A stretch of 64,000 nucleotides of DNA from Phylloscopus collybita (Eukaryota; Chordata; Aves; Passeriformes; Phylloscopidae): positions 872,001 to 936,000 of the forward strand of contig JAJNNQ010000002.1 of assembly GCA_027886175.1 (NCBI GenBank), read 5' to 3'. Each line of letters begins with the position of its first letter. Positions within the stretch are counted from its first letter, which is position 1. The notes under the pieces are model-generated. The model was not told the origin of the DNA, did no database searches, and saw only the letters and a list, made by a program, of their open reading frames with translations. A program made the translations under genes and the position numbers. Shown piece by piece: positions 1-11,295 of this stretch.

Positions 1-224
1 GAAATTCTCTGGAGCCCAGGCACCTCTAGACTCCCAACAGTCCATCTGGGCTGCAGAACTCCATGGAATGTCACAAACAGGAGCTGGATGCCGGCACAGC
101 TGGAATCCAGGAGCGGGGTGGGGGGGGATCCAAAACTGAGCCTGATGTGGAGGCTCCCCTCTGATTCACAGCAGCACATCAGTGTCACAGAGAAACCACC
201 CAGGTGAGGGACAGCAGCCCTGGG

Positions 225-406
225 GGGCCCTGGCACAGGGTGCCCAGAGCAGCTGTGGCTGCCCCTGGATCCCTGGGACTGTCCAAGGCCAGGTTGGACA
301 TTGGGGCTTGGAGCAGCCTGGGACAGTGGGAGGTGTTCCTGCCCATGGCAGGGGTGGAATGAGAAGAGCCTTAAGGTCCCTTCCAACCCCAACCATCCTA
401 TTATGA
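225..406 (+). mobile_element. CR1 LINE 3' fragment
   Basis: Contains the CR1 end signature AGCTGTGGCTGCCCCTGGAT, GTCCAAGGCCAGGTTGGAC, CCTGCCCATGGCAGG and AAGGTCCCTTCCAACCC. Truncated at its 5' end, noncoding. Confidence 0.85.
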
Positions 407-724
407 GGTAAACTGAGGCACCAGCCTGCGGGAAGCTCCATCCTTGAGGCTCCTGCTCGAAGGTGCTTCCTACAGACACAAGCAGGGCTGGGGGAGCACG
501 GCATAAAAGTCCCCTTGAATCACTGGGAAAAAGCACTTTGGTGGCTAAATCTATCCCATGGGGTCCAAACACGGACATCCCACGTGGCTGAGGGACGGGG
601 AATCCATCAGGGAAGGAGGAACACGCGGAGGTGTTTGCTCTGCTCTGCTCTGCTCTGCTCTGCAGGTAGCAGGCCAGAAGAGCCCTGTGCCACCACAGTG
701 GATGGGCTTGGATGACAGATCCAA

Positions 725-1053
725 GGGATCTTATCTCTCTCTACAACTCCCTGAAGGGTGGCTGTGCCTCAGCTGGGGGTTGGTCTCTTTCTCCAGGCAA
801 CAACGGACAGAAGGAGAGGACACAGCCTCAAGCTGTGCCAAGGGAAATGCAGGTTGGATATCAGGAAAAGAAAGAGTGATAAAGTATTGAAATGGCCTGC
901 CTGGGGAGATGGTGGAGTCACCATCTCTGGATGTGTTTAAAGAAAGCCTGGATGTGGCACTGGGTGCCATGGTTTAGTTGAGGTGTTGGGGCTGGGTTGG
1001 ATTTGATGATCTCGGAGGTCTCTTCCAACCTAGAAATTCTGTGATTCTGTGAT
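725..1053 (+). mobile_element. CR1 LINE 3' fragment
   Basis: Runs from TACAACTCCCTGAAGGGTGG through GATGGTGGAGTCACCATC and GGATTTGATGATCTCGGAGG to the terminal ATTCTGTGATTCTGTGAT. Same CR1 subfamily as 7971-8425 and 49285-49672. Confidence 0.9.
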
Positions 1054-1539
1054 CCAAGGGTGCCCCTCACCCCTGCAGAAACCCCAACACGTCCCCAAAG
1101 CAGGGCGGCCGCCGCCACCAGACACCCCGGGGCTGCCCGCTCCGCTTTCCACCCGTCACCTTTTAATCCCCAACCTCTGACCCGCTGCCTTTGTGCGGCC
1201 CGGGGGACAAGGGCCGTGTTAAGGCAACAAGGAAATGACCCCGAGTCTGATCCCCCCCTGATCCCTGCTCCCATATCCCCCGGCAGCCAGACCCTAATCC
1301 CCGCGGGGCCAGGCAGGTCACCCAGGGACGGTCCCCAGGGCAGGACACCGAGCATCCACCAAGGGGCGGCCACCTTGTCCCAAGGCTGGAAAAAGAGCTG
1401 CTCTGCCCCAAATTCCCCCTGCGGTTTTTTCTTTTGTTCCTTCATGTCTAGGGTCACTGCTCCATCTAGTGCTGGAAATGTCCCTCCAGCAGCCGGGAAA
1501 ACGCCACGCTGAAAACTTTCTGGAGGAGCACAAAGTCCT

Positions 1540-1860
1540 GGTGGAGTTTATTCTGTTTGATTTCCTGGTGGGTTTTTTGAATGGTTTGTTGTTGTTGTTG
1601 TTTATTTGTTTGTGTGTTTGTTTGTTTTCGTTTTCGTTTTCAGTGTGTGGGGTTTGGTTTTTTTTGGTTTGGTTTGGTTTGGTTTGGTTTGGTTTGGTTT
1701 GTTTTTTGGGGGGTGTTTGTGGGTTTTTTGGTGCTTTTTTGTGTTTTCTGATTTTTGTTGGTTTGGGTTTTGAATGGTTTTTTGTTTGATTTGGGTTTTT
1801 GTTGTTGTTGTTGTTGTTGTTGTTTGGGGTTTTTTATTATTATTTTTATTTGTTGGGTTT

Positions 1861-1909
<49 letters not shown>
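1540..1909. repeat. T/G-rich low-complexity tract ending in 44-nt poly(T)
   Basis: Contains GTT repeats, (GGTTT)n at about 1660-1700, (GTT)n at 1798-1822 and a run of T at 1866-1909. Strongly strand-biased: nearly no C on the plus strand. Noncoding. Confidence 0.9.
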
Positions 1910-1911
<2 letters not shown>

Positions 1912-3069
1912 CAGGAAGACCTGTCCCTTTTCCCTTACACATCCCAAAAGCTTTGCTGGTGATCTCCAAAAATGCTATAGAAGGAGCCAGAGAAGCAGAT
2001 CAAACCCGAGCGCTCAAGTGTGGGTGGTCACTTCATTCCCAGATCTCAAAGGTGACACCTCGACCCCCAAACGAAGCTTTAGGTTCAGGGGAAATCAGGA
2101 AAACCCTCCAGCAAGGGCTGCCACCACCAAGGGGAAGAATTCATGGTGACACCAAAAAAATGCCATCAGCAGAGTTCAGAGTAAGCACTTTCTGATTTTG
2201 GGAAGGCAGCTGTGCCTCTCTCCAAGGAATTTGAGCAGGAAGGGTGATTTGCAACCTCTCTGTAAACCTTGCAGCTGTCTCAGACCAGCCTGGCATCAAG
2301 AGGTTCTCAAGTTTTGGGGGTGAAACAGAGGAAATTGGCTCCTTTTTCAAAAATAGACCAAAATGACCTTTTTGTGCCTCAGCTGGGTCTACCATCCCCG
2401 GGATACCATCCCTGCAAAAACCCCCAGGCTGTGGGAAAGGCAGGAGAAGAGGCCCTCATCCAGCATTTTCAGAGAGCTGGAGGGTTTTGATCCTGCTCCA
2501 GGGGGAGGAGGATCAGGTCACTCCGTGGGGCACCCAAATTGCAGCGTTGATGTCAGGAGCCAAAAGTGCCTTTCCCAGTCAGCAGAGTGAGATGGGCTCT
2601 GCTGGGGCAACTCTGGGCACAGCTCTGGTTTGAAATCCCTGGGGGAACCTGCTGCTATTGGAGCGTTTCTAAAAAAAATTAAAAAATAATAAAAAATAAA
2701 AACACCCAACTCCCCCTCCAAATAATTGTCTGAAAGGGCCATGCTTTCAAAAAATAAAAAAAGGTGGTTTTTTTTCTAGCTTGCAAATAACACTGGTTGC
2801 TTCCAAATTGTTTTGATGAAATGTCTGTGACAGCAACGTGAAATTTTAAAAATGCCGGAGTGGGAGAGAAATTTTAGTTGTTTAGGAAGCACCACACATG
2901 GATCTGGGTTGATGTCAGAATAAAACATTCAAGACCTTAACAGAGCCTTCCAGTACCGAAAGGTGGCTTATAAAACAGAGAAACAGAGACTTTTAAAACA
3001 GACAGGTAGTGACAGTAGAAGATGGAATAGTTTTAAATTAAAAGAATTGGGATTTAGACTAGATACTGG
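1910..3069. other. Unique intergenic sequence
   Basis: No repeat, RNA gene or credible exon seen. An A-rich patch lies at 2665-2765. Confidence 0.4.
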
Positions 3070-3285
3070 GAAGGAATTCCTGGCTGGGAGGGTGGGGAGG
3101 CCTCAGCACAGGTTCCCAGAGAAGCTGTGGCTGCCCCTGGTTCCCTGGAGGTGTCCAAGGCCGGGTTGGACATTGGGGCTTGGAGCAACCTGGGACAGTG
3201 AAAGGTGTCCCTGCCCATGGCAGGGGGTGGCACAGGATGGCCTTTGATGTTCCTTCCAGCCCAAACCATTCTGGGATTCTCCTTC
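3070..3285 (+). mobile_element. CR1 LINE 3' fragment
   Basis: GGAATTCCTGGCTGGGAGGG, AGAAGCTGTGGCTGCCCCTG, CCTGCCCATGGCAGG and CCAAACCATTCTGGGATTCT appear in order. 5' truncated. Confidence 0.88.
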
Positions 3286-3825
3286 AGAACCTCCAGTGGT
3301 GTCCCAGCTGCCTGGACAGAGCCAGGAGTGGCAGCTCTTGGCTTTGATGAACCCCTCCAGCTACCACAGGGACAAGAAGAGCCTCCAAACCCACGGACAG
3401 ACAGGACAGGAGCAGAGATCCCTCAGGGCTGTTGGATAACTCAGGCTGGGAAGGGAACCTCAGGAGGTCTCCAGTGCAACCTCTTGCCCAAAACACAAGG
3501 GATTTGGGCCAGACCAGGGGGTGTAGGACATCACCCAGATGTGCCTTGAAGACTCACCCTGCTCTTTGCTTTATTCCTGACGCCAGTGAAGGGGATGTGG
3601 GTGGAGGAATTGCTCTCACACGGCAGGTGGTGGCCACCCTTGTCCCAGGGGCAGGAGTGGGGTAGGGATTTTGGGGTGTTTGGCAGGGTTGCATCATCAC
3701 TTCTCACTCTAGAAATGGGGAGAAAGGGAGGAAAGCTTCAGGAACAGGAGGTGGCAGGGAGCACAAACCCCTCTGTGCATCCCATGTCCCCGTCCAGCCT
3801 CGCACACCTCCTGTCACAGCTGCCC
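3286..3825. other. Intergenic sequence with a possible degraded CR1 remnant
   Basis: Sequence near 3440-3530 (GGTCTCCAGTGCAACC and neighbours) weakly resembles a diverged CR1 end. Nothing else recognisable. Confidence 0.25.
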
Positions 3826-4225
3826 CGGTGCCACCAAGGAGTTTAATCAGATCATACCTTAAAGCCAGGGACGTATCAGGAGGAGCTGAATGCGCTTTTG
3901 GCTTCCACCCCCCCCCCCCCCCCGAATACAATTCCCCAGCAAATGGTTATTTTGAATGGGAGGTTTGCCCAGGACATGAGATCGCCCAGCCCTCGGGTAT
4001 TTCTCTCGGCATTACACATTCTGAATGCTCCGAGACAAGAAGTTACACAGAGAACGCCTTTTGTCTGCCAACACAATCTGCTTTTTTGTTCCAAGGGGGC
4101 CGAGATAATTGGAGCTGCGAAGCGCTACCTTAACGCTCTTCCACCAGTCATGGACTTAATTCTGGGGAGAATAACTCCCCGCAGTTATTGCCATAAAGCA
4201 ACGCAGCGATTCAGAGAAGCCCTTT
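3826..4225. promoter_or_regulatory. Candidate conserved noncoding element
   Basis: Unique block with none of the repeat vocabulary of its surroundings and balanced base composition. It carries AT-rich, homeobox-like words such as GATAATTG and ACTTAATTC. A run of 16 C (3908-3923) interrupts it. Conservation is inferred from its texture only. Confidence 0.3.
3908..3923. repeat. Poly(C) run
   Basis: Sixteen consecutive C. Confidence 0.95.
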
Positions 4226-4431
4226 TCACTCGCCGATGCCGGGGGGGGACCACCCAGGCGCCGGCAGGACAAAGCCACCCCGGAGCCCGCTGAGAGCGAC
4301 AGAGCCGACCTGGGGCCGTGGGGAGGGACGGTCCCGGCTCCGGTCCCCGGTCCCCCCACAACCCGGTTCGGGGTAGGGATGCAGGTCAGAGCCCCAGAGC
4401 ATCCCGCACGGATGAGGCACGTGCAGAAAGG

Positions 4432-4786
4432 TGTTTTAAATCTCTGGCTCTCCGCCCTCCTGGCCCCGATTGCTAGCTCAGATTTTAGAGGGCTTTGGGC
4501 TAGGATCACAACAGGAAAGGGGAAGAGACCCAAAAGAGGCTCTTTACTTAGGATTGTTCCAAGGCTTTATTCTTGAAGGGATTCCATGGGCAAAGAGGTA
4601 AAGAGGCAAAGAGGTAAAGAGAGCACGAACAAGGAAGAACAGGAGTTTATGTAGGCTATCTGTCCGAGGAAAGATAGCTGGCACTGAGCCAATTGGTCAG
4701 AGATAGCAGGGGAAGGTAGGGTCACATCACAAAGTTACAGCTTTGGGGCTCCTTTTGGGATAAACCATCCCCAGAGGGATACAACA
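4432..4786 (-). mobile_element. Solo LTR, 355 bp, ERVK-like, with 6-bp target duplication
   Basis: The element starts TGTTTTAAAT and ends TACAACA on the plus strand and is flanked on both sides by GAAAGG (4426-4431 and 4787-4792). Read on the minus strand it starts TGTTGTATCC, has a TATA-like ACATAAAC region and an AATAAA at 4566-4571, then runs to ATTTAAAACA. A 6-bp duplication is typical of ERVK-type integration. No internal viral sequence is present. Short GCAAAGAGGTAAAGAG repeats lie inside it. Confidence 0.8.
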
Positions 4787-5167
4787 GAAAGGGATGTCGG
4801 GCTCGCTGTGGGGCTTGGCTGGGTTCTGCTTTTGAGGGGTGCAGGGAGGCAGCCACCCCCTCTCTGCCACCTCTTCCCCACTGCTGTGCTGGTGCATCAG
4901 CTGCAGAGGCGTTTGCCAGCTCAGGCATGCAAATCTGTGCAATATAAATCCATAGGAATGTATGTTAAGGGGGGATGTGGGAAGAAATCAGCCCTTTTTT
5001 TACAGCCGTGATGTGGTAGCTACTCGCATGGAATGGGACTGGACAGTCCCCCCTTCTCCCATCCTCTTGTCCTCTGGAGTGGGTCGTGTCCAGACTCCAT
5101 CAGCTCCCTGACCCCACGAAAAGAAGCTGTCCAGAAATTAATTCTTGCAGAAACAAACCTGGAGAAG

Positions 5168-5521
5168 GGCTGAGACACATCCCTGAGCCACATCCCCTGA
5201 CCCCGAGCCACATCTCAGTGCCAAATCCCTGAGCCACATCCCCGAGCCACATCCCTGAGCCACATCCCTGAAAGTCCCTGAGCCACATCCCTGAGCCACA
5301 TCCCTGAGCCACATCCCTGAAAGTCCCTGAGCCACATCCCTGAGACAAATCCCTGAGCCACATCTCTGAGCCACATCCCCGAGCCACATCCCTGAGCCAC
5401 ATCCCTGAAAGTCCCTGAGCCACATCCCTGAGCCACATCCCTGAGCCACATCCCTGAGCCACATCCCTGAGCCAAATCCCCGAGCCACATCCCTGAGCCA
5501 CATCCCTGAGCCACATCCCTG
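5168..5521. repeat. 13-bp minisatellite
   Basis: About 24 units of GAGCCACATCCCT, with a 10-bp variant GAAAGTCCCT inserted at intervals and single-base variants (CCCC, AAATCC). The unit length is not a multiple of three and lacks stops on the minus strand, which leaves several long open frames there; these are not genes. Confidence 0.95.
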
Positions 5522-7968
5522 CCAGATCAGGCTGGCTGTGTTGTTCCCAGTCCCCAAGGAAAGCCCAACAGGAACACACCAGCATTCCCACCTCTTAATG
5601 GAGAGAAAAATGTTCATTTTCTCTGTACTGGGAACCAGGGGCACCTCTGCCATTGCTGTGTGTGGCCTTGGGTACATGACTTGTCCCTGTCACCCTCCCC
5701 TGGTTACACCAGGCATGGTCTGGTGGATCCAAGCATGGGCTGCTCCCACAGGGATTTCATTCAGTATTTGGGAAGAGCATTTTCCTTGACTGGGCACAAA
5801 TGAGCCTGTAGAACAGGAATCCTGTGGAGAGGACACTCCAATGATATCAGATCCCTCCTTGATTTCAGCAAGTTAGCTAAAAAAAAAGAATCAGAAATAG
5901 GGGAGAAACATGTTCATTAGGAAGCAGAGATTATGAAGAAACTGGCTGAGACTCCCAGAGGAATCTCCACTGCAGAGAAATGAGGATAAAGTGGTCAGGT
6001 TCTGTCTGTGCTCTTGTCCACTCCAGCTCCAAACCACTGCAGGAGGGGATTTGGCCCAAATGTCGAACACACGGAGGTTCCTGGGATCATTGGAATGAAA
6101 ATTCCGTGTCTGGGGGAATATCTGCTCAGCAGCCCCCGCATCCAACCCCACAGCACGGGAATTTCAGGAGAGGAGGAGCTGCTCAACCTCTCTGTTGGAC
6201 ACGGGGGTAACACACACCAGCAGCTGGGGTCTGATGCTGTGCTCTGGTGGTCGGATCACGGCTGCGGCGTTTCTCTCCTGAAATCCCTGCTGGAATCCCG
6301 GGGTTGGATGCGGGAGCTGCCGGGACCTGGCTCCGGTGGCTTCTCCAACCCGCTGCTGCCATCTGCTGCAAGAGACCTCCCTAGGAGCCAGAAATACTCT
6401 GGAAATTAAAAATACAGTCTGGAAAGCTTTTCCCGAGCCGATCTTGCCGCTGTCACGGCTGAGCAGGTGCCAGTGCCTCAGTTTACCTGCAGGGAGCGTC
6501 TCTCGTGATAAAAACCCATGGATCCACACAGCGGATTTCAGCCTCAGCCCCGTTGTGAACGGGCAGTCTCAGCCAAAGCCTTGTATGTTTATTCGTTTGG
6601 ATGCATTCGAATAGCATCCATTTCCCCTCCAGGAGGAAATACAGAGACTTTCCAATGGGACAAATCCTCCCCTGTCAGGCTGTAACTCATGGAAAGCAAA
6701 AAGAGCAGAAAAAGGCCACGTTTGATGCTGTTTCTCCCTGGAGGAGAGTGGTCAAAACTTTCCAACCCGGCTTTTTTTTCTTTTTTTTTTTTTTTTTTAA
6801 CTGGTAATTTATTTTATTTCCCCCTCCCCACACACACCTTTTTTTCCCCCAATTTTCCATGGTTTCTTACTTGATCTCAAGCCAGCTGGGACCAGAATGT
6901 GCCCTCTGGCATTGTAAAGAGCTGCCAGTTGTTATTATTCTGCCCGAAATTTCAATTTTTATCCAGAGTTTTGCTTTTGCTTCATTTCAATTGGAGGGGG
7001 AATAAAAGAAATAAATTAAAACAAACAGACAAACAAAAACAAACAAAAAACCAAACAAGCAACTAAACAAACAAAAATAAATGAAACCACAAAAAGCTTC
7101 TCAGAGAAGAGCAAGTCCTTCTCTTGTCCTGCTCAAATGCAAAGAGCAGCTGTGGCTGGACCAAGGACTTAAAAAAACCCCATTTGTAATCTCCTTAAAA
7201 TGAGAGGAGCAGCCAAAATCATCCCAGCACAGCCTTCAGTTCCCTGCAAACAGTATTTGACCTGCTGGGAGCTCAAAGTTGGATTTGGGATCTTTTTGGG
7301 GTACCAGCAAGAAAATCAGGATGATGGCTCCTGGTTTAGGAGATGTTCTGGAAAGCTCCAGGACCTCTTGGAGCATCTGCTGGAGGGATTTCAAGCCAAG
7401 GAGACTCACTGCTGTAGTTTGTTCCTTGGAAAATGAGGATTTGGGCCCAGACTCCTCCCGGGAGGTGTTGAACTGGAGTCAGTGTGAGCTGGAGCAGGAG
7501 CCAGAGGGGTGGAGGAGCTTCCAGGGTGACTCAGACTTGGGAGTTCATGGATCAACAGCTGCTCCCGTGGTGGCCAGAGGGGACTCTCCCTCACCAAAAG
7601 CCAGCACCTGAGGAGAAAGGCCTTTCAGGGAACTGGAGGTTGGGATGGAGCACTTTACAGCTACAGAAATTCCAGCTGGCACATCCCAAACCCACCTCCT
7701 CCCCTCTGCTGAAGCCACCAAACCAGAAGGGAAACACCCCCACAAGAAAACCTGTCCCCAGCTGAGCTTCATCTCCATGCAGCAGGTGAGGGACCCATCC
7801 CAAAGGCACATCCCCACCAGGCTCATGCCATGCCCAAGGGCCAAGCCCTGGATGCACAGAATCCACCTGGAAATTGTGTTTGCTTTACCCAGCTGTAATT
7901 ACAGGTTTCACAACTCCAGAAATCTTTGGCTTTAGGTCCTGGATGCTGGCTGCCAGTGGATTAGAGAA
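5522..7968. other. Intergenic sequence, mostly unique
   Basis: A T-rich run sits at 6773-6799 and a CAAA-rich stretch at 7015-7085. No exon or LTR recognised. Confidence 0.35.
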
Positions 7969-8425
7969 TTCACAGAATCACAGAATCACAGAATCAGAAT
8001 TCACAGAATTCACAGAATCACAGAATCACAGAATCACAGAATCACAGAATCACAGAATCACCAGCTTGGAAGAGACCTCCAAGATCATCGAGTCCAACCC
8101 AGCCCCAACACCTCAACTGAACCACAGCACCCAGTGCCACATCCAGGCTTTCTTTAAACACATCCAGGGATGGTGACTCCACCACCTCCCTGGCAGGCCA
8201 TTCCAGTCCTTTATCACCCTTTCTGTAAAAAACTTTTTCCTGATATCCAACCCATATTTCCCTTGGTGCAGCTTGAGGCTGTGTCCTCTCCTTCTGTCAG
8301 TGCTGCCTGGAGACAGAGACCAACCCCAGCTGAGCACAGCCACCTCTCAGGGAGCTGTGGAGAGTGATAAGATCACCCCTGAGTCTCCTTTTCTCCAGGC
8401 TGAACAAGCCCAGCTCCCTGGGGAG
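7969..8425 (-). mobile_element. CR1 LINE 3' fragment with expanded terminal repeat
   Basis: Reverse orientation: starts with repeated CACAGAATCACAGAAT (7971-8060), then GGAAGAGACCTCCAAGATCA, CACATCCAGGGATGGTGACT and CAGGCTGAACAAGCCCAGCT. The terminal 8-bp CR1 unit is expanded to about ten copies. Confidence 0.92.
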
Positions 8426-8594
8426 AGCTGCTCCCCAGTTCACAGCCTCAAATCTCCATTTCCCCCCAATTTTCCCATGCCTGCCTCTCACACACTGAGG
8501 TTGGTCCCCTCCAGCCTCTCTGTCCCACTTCACCAGCTCCTAAACCCCCGTGGTGAGCTCACATCCATCCCCCCTGGATAAAACAGGGAACCAT

Positions 8595-8860
8595 CCTCTA
8601 TTTTGGCTGCAGAGACAAGTTTATTGTCACCTCCATTTCAATTAGTGACCAGCACGTGCTCCCCCGAGTCTGGCCAGTGGATCAGGGCAAGGTGGAGCTG
8701 TTTTGGAAGCTCTGGAATCAGCGACAGCATTTTCTGTGGTGTGCCCAGCTCCCACCAGGGTGAGGTCATTATTAAAAACCTGATTCATTACATTGCCTTT
8801 TGTAGCTGCATCACGGGCACAGGCTTAAATGTTAATTGCAATTTTTCTCGAGGATAAATC
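8595..8860. promoter_or_regulatory. Candidate conserved noncoding element
   Basis: Unique block holding homeobox-like words TTTCAATTAGTGACC, GTCATTATTAAAAACC and AAATGTTAATTGCAATTT, plus an E-box-like CACGTG. No repeat similarity. Enhancer function is inference. Confidence 0.3.
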
Positions 8861-9122
8861 CCAGCTGTTTCCCTAGAGATGAGTGTGGCACAAGCCCTGA
8901 AAATGTACAGAAAATGGGCGTTTTTCCAAGGGATGGCAGAAACCTAGGGGATGGATTTTAGTTTTCACCTCATTTTCTCTGAGGTGGGAGAAAAAAGACA
9001 CCCCAGGATCTCAACCACAAGGCTGTCCCTTGGCAAGCAGATCAAGCCCTTCCCCTCTGCCCTGTGGTTTTGGGCAAGGAGATGTCCTGGCAGGTGATTC
9101 CTGAACTACAGAGACCTCTCAA

Positions 9123-9412
9123 TGTAGTCACTGCTTGTCATGTTTGGGTTTTCTGAAGTTCTTTCCCAGGGACCTAAACTGGTAAACAAAGTCACACTTT
9201 TTAAACTCTCTTGTTTTTCACATTTCTCTCCTAAGGAGGGACTTTGCTTGTTGATCCTTGGTGTGACCAATGGTTCAAAGGATCCCACCTCTTAGGTGGG
9301 CACATTGTAAAAAGGTATAAAAATAAGTTCTGAGAATAAACCAGCCCCTTTTCGGAGCATCAGCCTTCTAAAATCACGAGTCCGTGTCTTTCTTTCGTGT
9401 CCAACAGCGACA
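9123..9412 (+). mobile_element. Solo LTR copy 1 of a 290-bp family, 6-bp target duplication
   Basis: Starts TGTAGTCACTG and ends CAGCGACA, with identical flanks TCTCAA at 9117-9122 and 9413-9418. A TATA box TATAAAAA lies at 9316 and AATAAA at 9335, giving the expected U3-R order. Closely similar to the element at 10232-10524 and, in reverse, to 48289-48584. Viral internal sequence is absent. Confidence 0.85.
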
Positions 9413-10107
9413 TCTCAAGGTCCCCATTTGTGATGTTTGCAGGTGTCACGTGGAGCTATTGATAAAAGCCATGGCCAGCCCATGGCAGAACTCCCAGCCA
9501 GGGCTGCTCAGAGCCCTGGCTCCCTGAGGGCTTTTTCCTCCCGGGAATTCTGATGGATCTCTGTGAACTCTCAGCACTGGTAAGATTCCACCCTCACATG
9601 CAGTAAATGGGAGGGTGCTCAGGCACTCCTGCACTGTACAAGCCATGAGCCTTGGTTCTTTCACACCTGGATTTGCCTTTGACTTCAGCAGATTTCCCTT
9701 TGGCCAGAGAAAAACCTCCTGATCCAGCCCATGGGAGCCCAGGAGCAAAATCTGCTGAGCTCTGAGCAGATGCTGGAGGTTGCTGAGTGAGCCCACCACA
9801 CCTCTGCCACCCAGGTACGTCCTTTGCCCCATGCCCAGGGAAAGAAGGGACAAATGCCCTCAGCCTCGTGTCTGTGGGAAGGTGCAGGAAATTTAGAACA
9901 GAGAGAGGCATCTCTGCTCCTGGGGGCAGCTCTGAGACCCCTCAGATCTCACCTGAGCTCTGCATAATGGCAAGGAGAGAGTCAGCCCAGGGCCTCTCCC
10001 ATCCCTCTGGACATTCTCTTTCTTCTCCTGGCACAGAGATCTGTAAAAGGAGGATGGAGATGCCCCAGTCCTGGGAACATTCAGGGTCACTTTGGACAGG
10101 GCTCTGA

Positions 10108-10205
10108 GCAGCCTGACCTGGTTGAAGGAGCCCCTGCTCACCGCAGGGCTGGACTAAATGCTCTTTAAAGGTCTCTTCCGACCCAAACTATTCCACTTTT
10201 CTACA
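10108..10205 (+). mobile_element. CR1 LINE 3' fragment
   Basis: CTGAGCAGCCTGACCTGGTT, GGGCTGGACTAAATG and AAGGTCTCTTCCGACCCAAA match a CR1 end; short and diverged. Confidence 0.65.
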
Positions 10206-10231
10206 ATTCACAGGGAATGAACTTGTCAGGG

Positions 10232-10524
10232 TGTAGTCACTGTTTCTCATGTTTGCATTTTTCTTAAACTCTTTCTCAGGGATTTGAGACCGTAAACAAG
10301 GTCACTCTATGTAAACTATCTTGTTTTTCACTTTTCCCTCTTCTGAGGAGGGACTTTGCTTGTTGACCCTTGGTGTGGCCAATGGGTCCAGGGATCCCAC
10401 CTCTTAGGTGGGCACATTGTAAAAAGGTATAAAAATAGGTTCTGAGAATAAACCAGCCCCTTTTCGGAGCTTCAGCCTTCTGAACCACGAGTCCATGTCT
10501 CATTGATCGTGTCCCACAGCGACA
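10232..10524 (+). mobile_element. Solo LTR copy 2 of the same family
   Basis: Starts TGTAGTCACTG, ends ACAGCGACA, with TATAAAAA at 10428 and AATAAA at 10447. Flanks are TCAGGG (10226-10231) and GCAGGG (10525-10530), a 6-bp duplication with one difference. It aligns with 9123-9412 along its whole length. Its own flanks show it is a separate insertion and not the second LTR of one provirus. Confidence 0.82.
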
Positions 10525-10884
10525 GCAGGGGGCTGCTCACAGGGACACAAAATGAGATTAAATGAACGTTCTGCTTTTAGACATCACCCCTTTTTGACTT
10601 TCTGTCAGCACCACGCCTTTCTCCTACCCCCAAAACCCTTCTCCATGGCCCTTCCTGCAGCAGCCTCCCCAGCCCAACTCCTTCTGCCTTGCAAACCAAC
10701 CCTTCCATGCTGCCACCAACGAGAATGCCTTGAAACATCCTCAGGCTTCCAGCTAAACGACGCCGGCTGAACAAAGCCCTTCAAGGTGACATTTTTTCCA
10801 GCCTGGAAACAGAAAGCTGGACCCCAATCACCACCGTCTGGGTGGGTTTTTTTGGGTTTTTTTTTTTTTCCTCTCCATCAGGCA

Positions 10885-11225
10885 GGTGTCCAGTGGGGGG
10901 CTGTGGCCTGACATTGATGTTCTAATCAGGCTGGTTTCCATCTCTCCCCTCCCGGACGGAACAATCACTGCCATTCTTGCCGGCGGTCAGAGTTCACCCA
11001 GGGCCTGGGATGGCTGTGACATTGATTGGCAGGTCCCAGGGCAGCCAGCATCTCCTCCTTGTCAGGTCTGGGCTTATCAATTAGTGGCTGCACAGCTTAA
11101 TGAGGTTTTGATGATGGAGGGCAGGCGAGATTTCATTCCCACCCAGGCAAACACCGTGGCAATAACTTCGCTCCCTCTTGGTGTGATATTTTCTTCCAGA
11201 GCTCCGCAGCCAAAAGACTTCATAG
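10885..11225. promoter_or_regulatory. Candidate conserved noncoding element
   Basis: Unique block with TTATCAATTAGTGGCTGCAC, CAGCTTAATGAGGTTTTGAT, AACAATCACTGCC and ATTGATTGG. It is the least repeat-like part of the left flank and is bounded on the right by (CT)n/poly(T). By synteny it may belong to WNT3A regulation; inference only. Confidence 0.35.
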
Positions 11226-11237
11226 GGAAAGGAGGAG

Positions 11238-11250
11238 CCTCTCTCTCTCT

Positions 11251-11291
<41 letters not shown>
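11238..11291. repeat. (CT)n followed by poly(T)
   Basis: CT dinucleotides at 11238-11253 followed by 38 T. Confidence 0.95.

Positions 11292-11295
<4 letters not shown>

Noticed and set aside
3430..3540. Additional reverse CR1
   Set aside because: Only a few words resemble a CR1 end and the terminal octamer is missing; too diverged to call.
5138..5677. 179-, 163- and 99-codon minus-strand frames
   Set aside because: Explained by the 13-bp minisatellite; all three frames are open for the same reason.
9123..10524. A single short provirus with two LTRs
   Set aside because: Each LTR has its own target duplication and the interval has no viral sequence.
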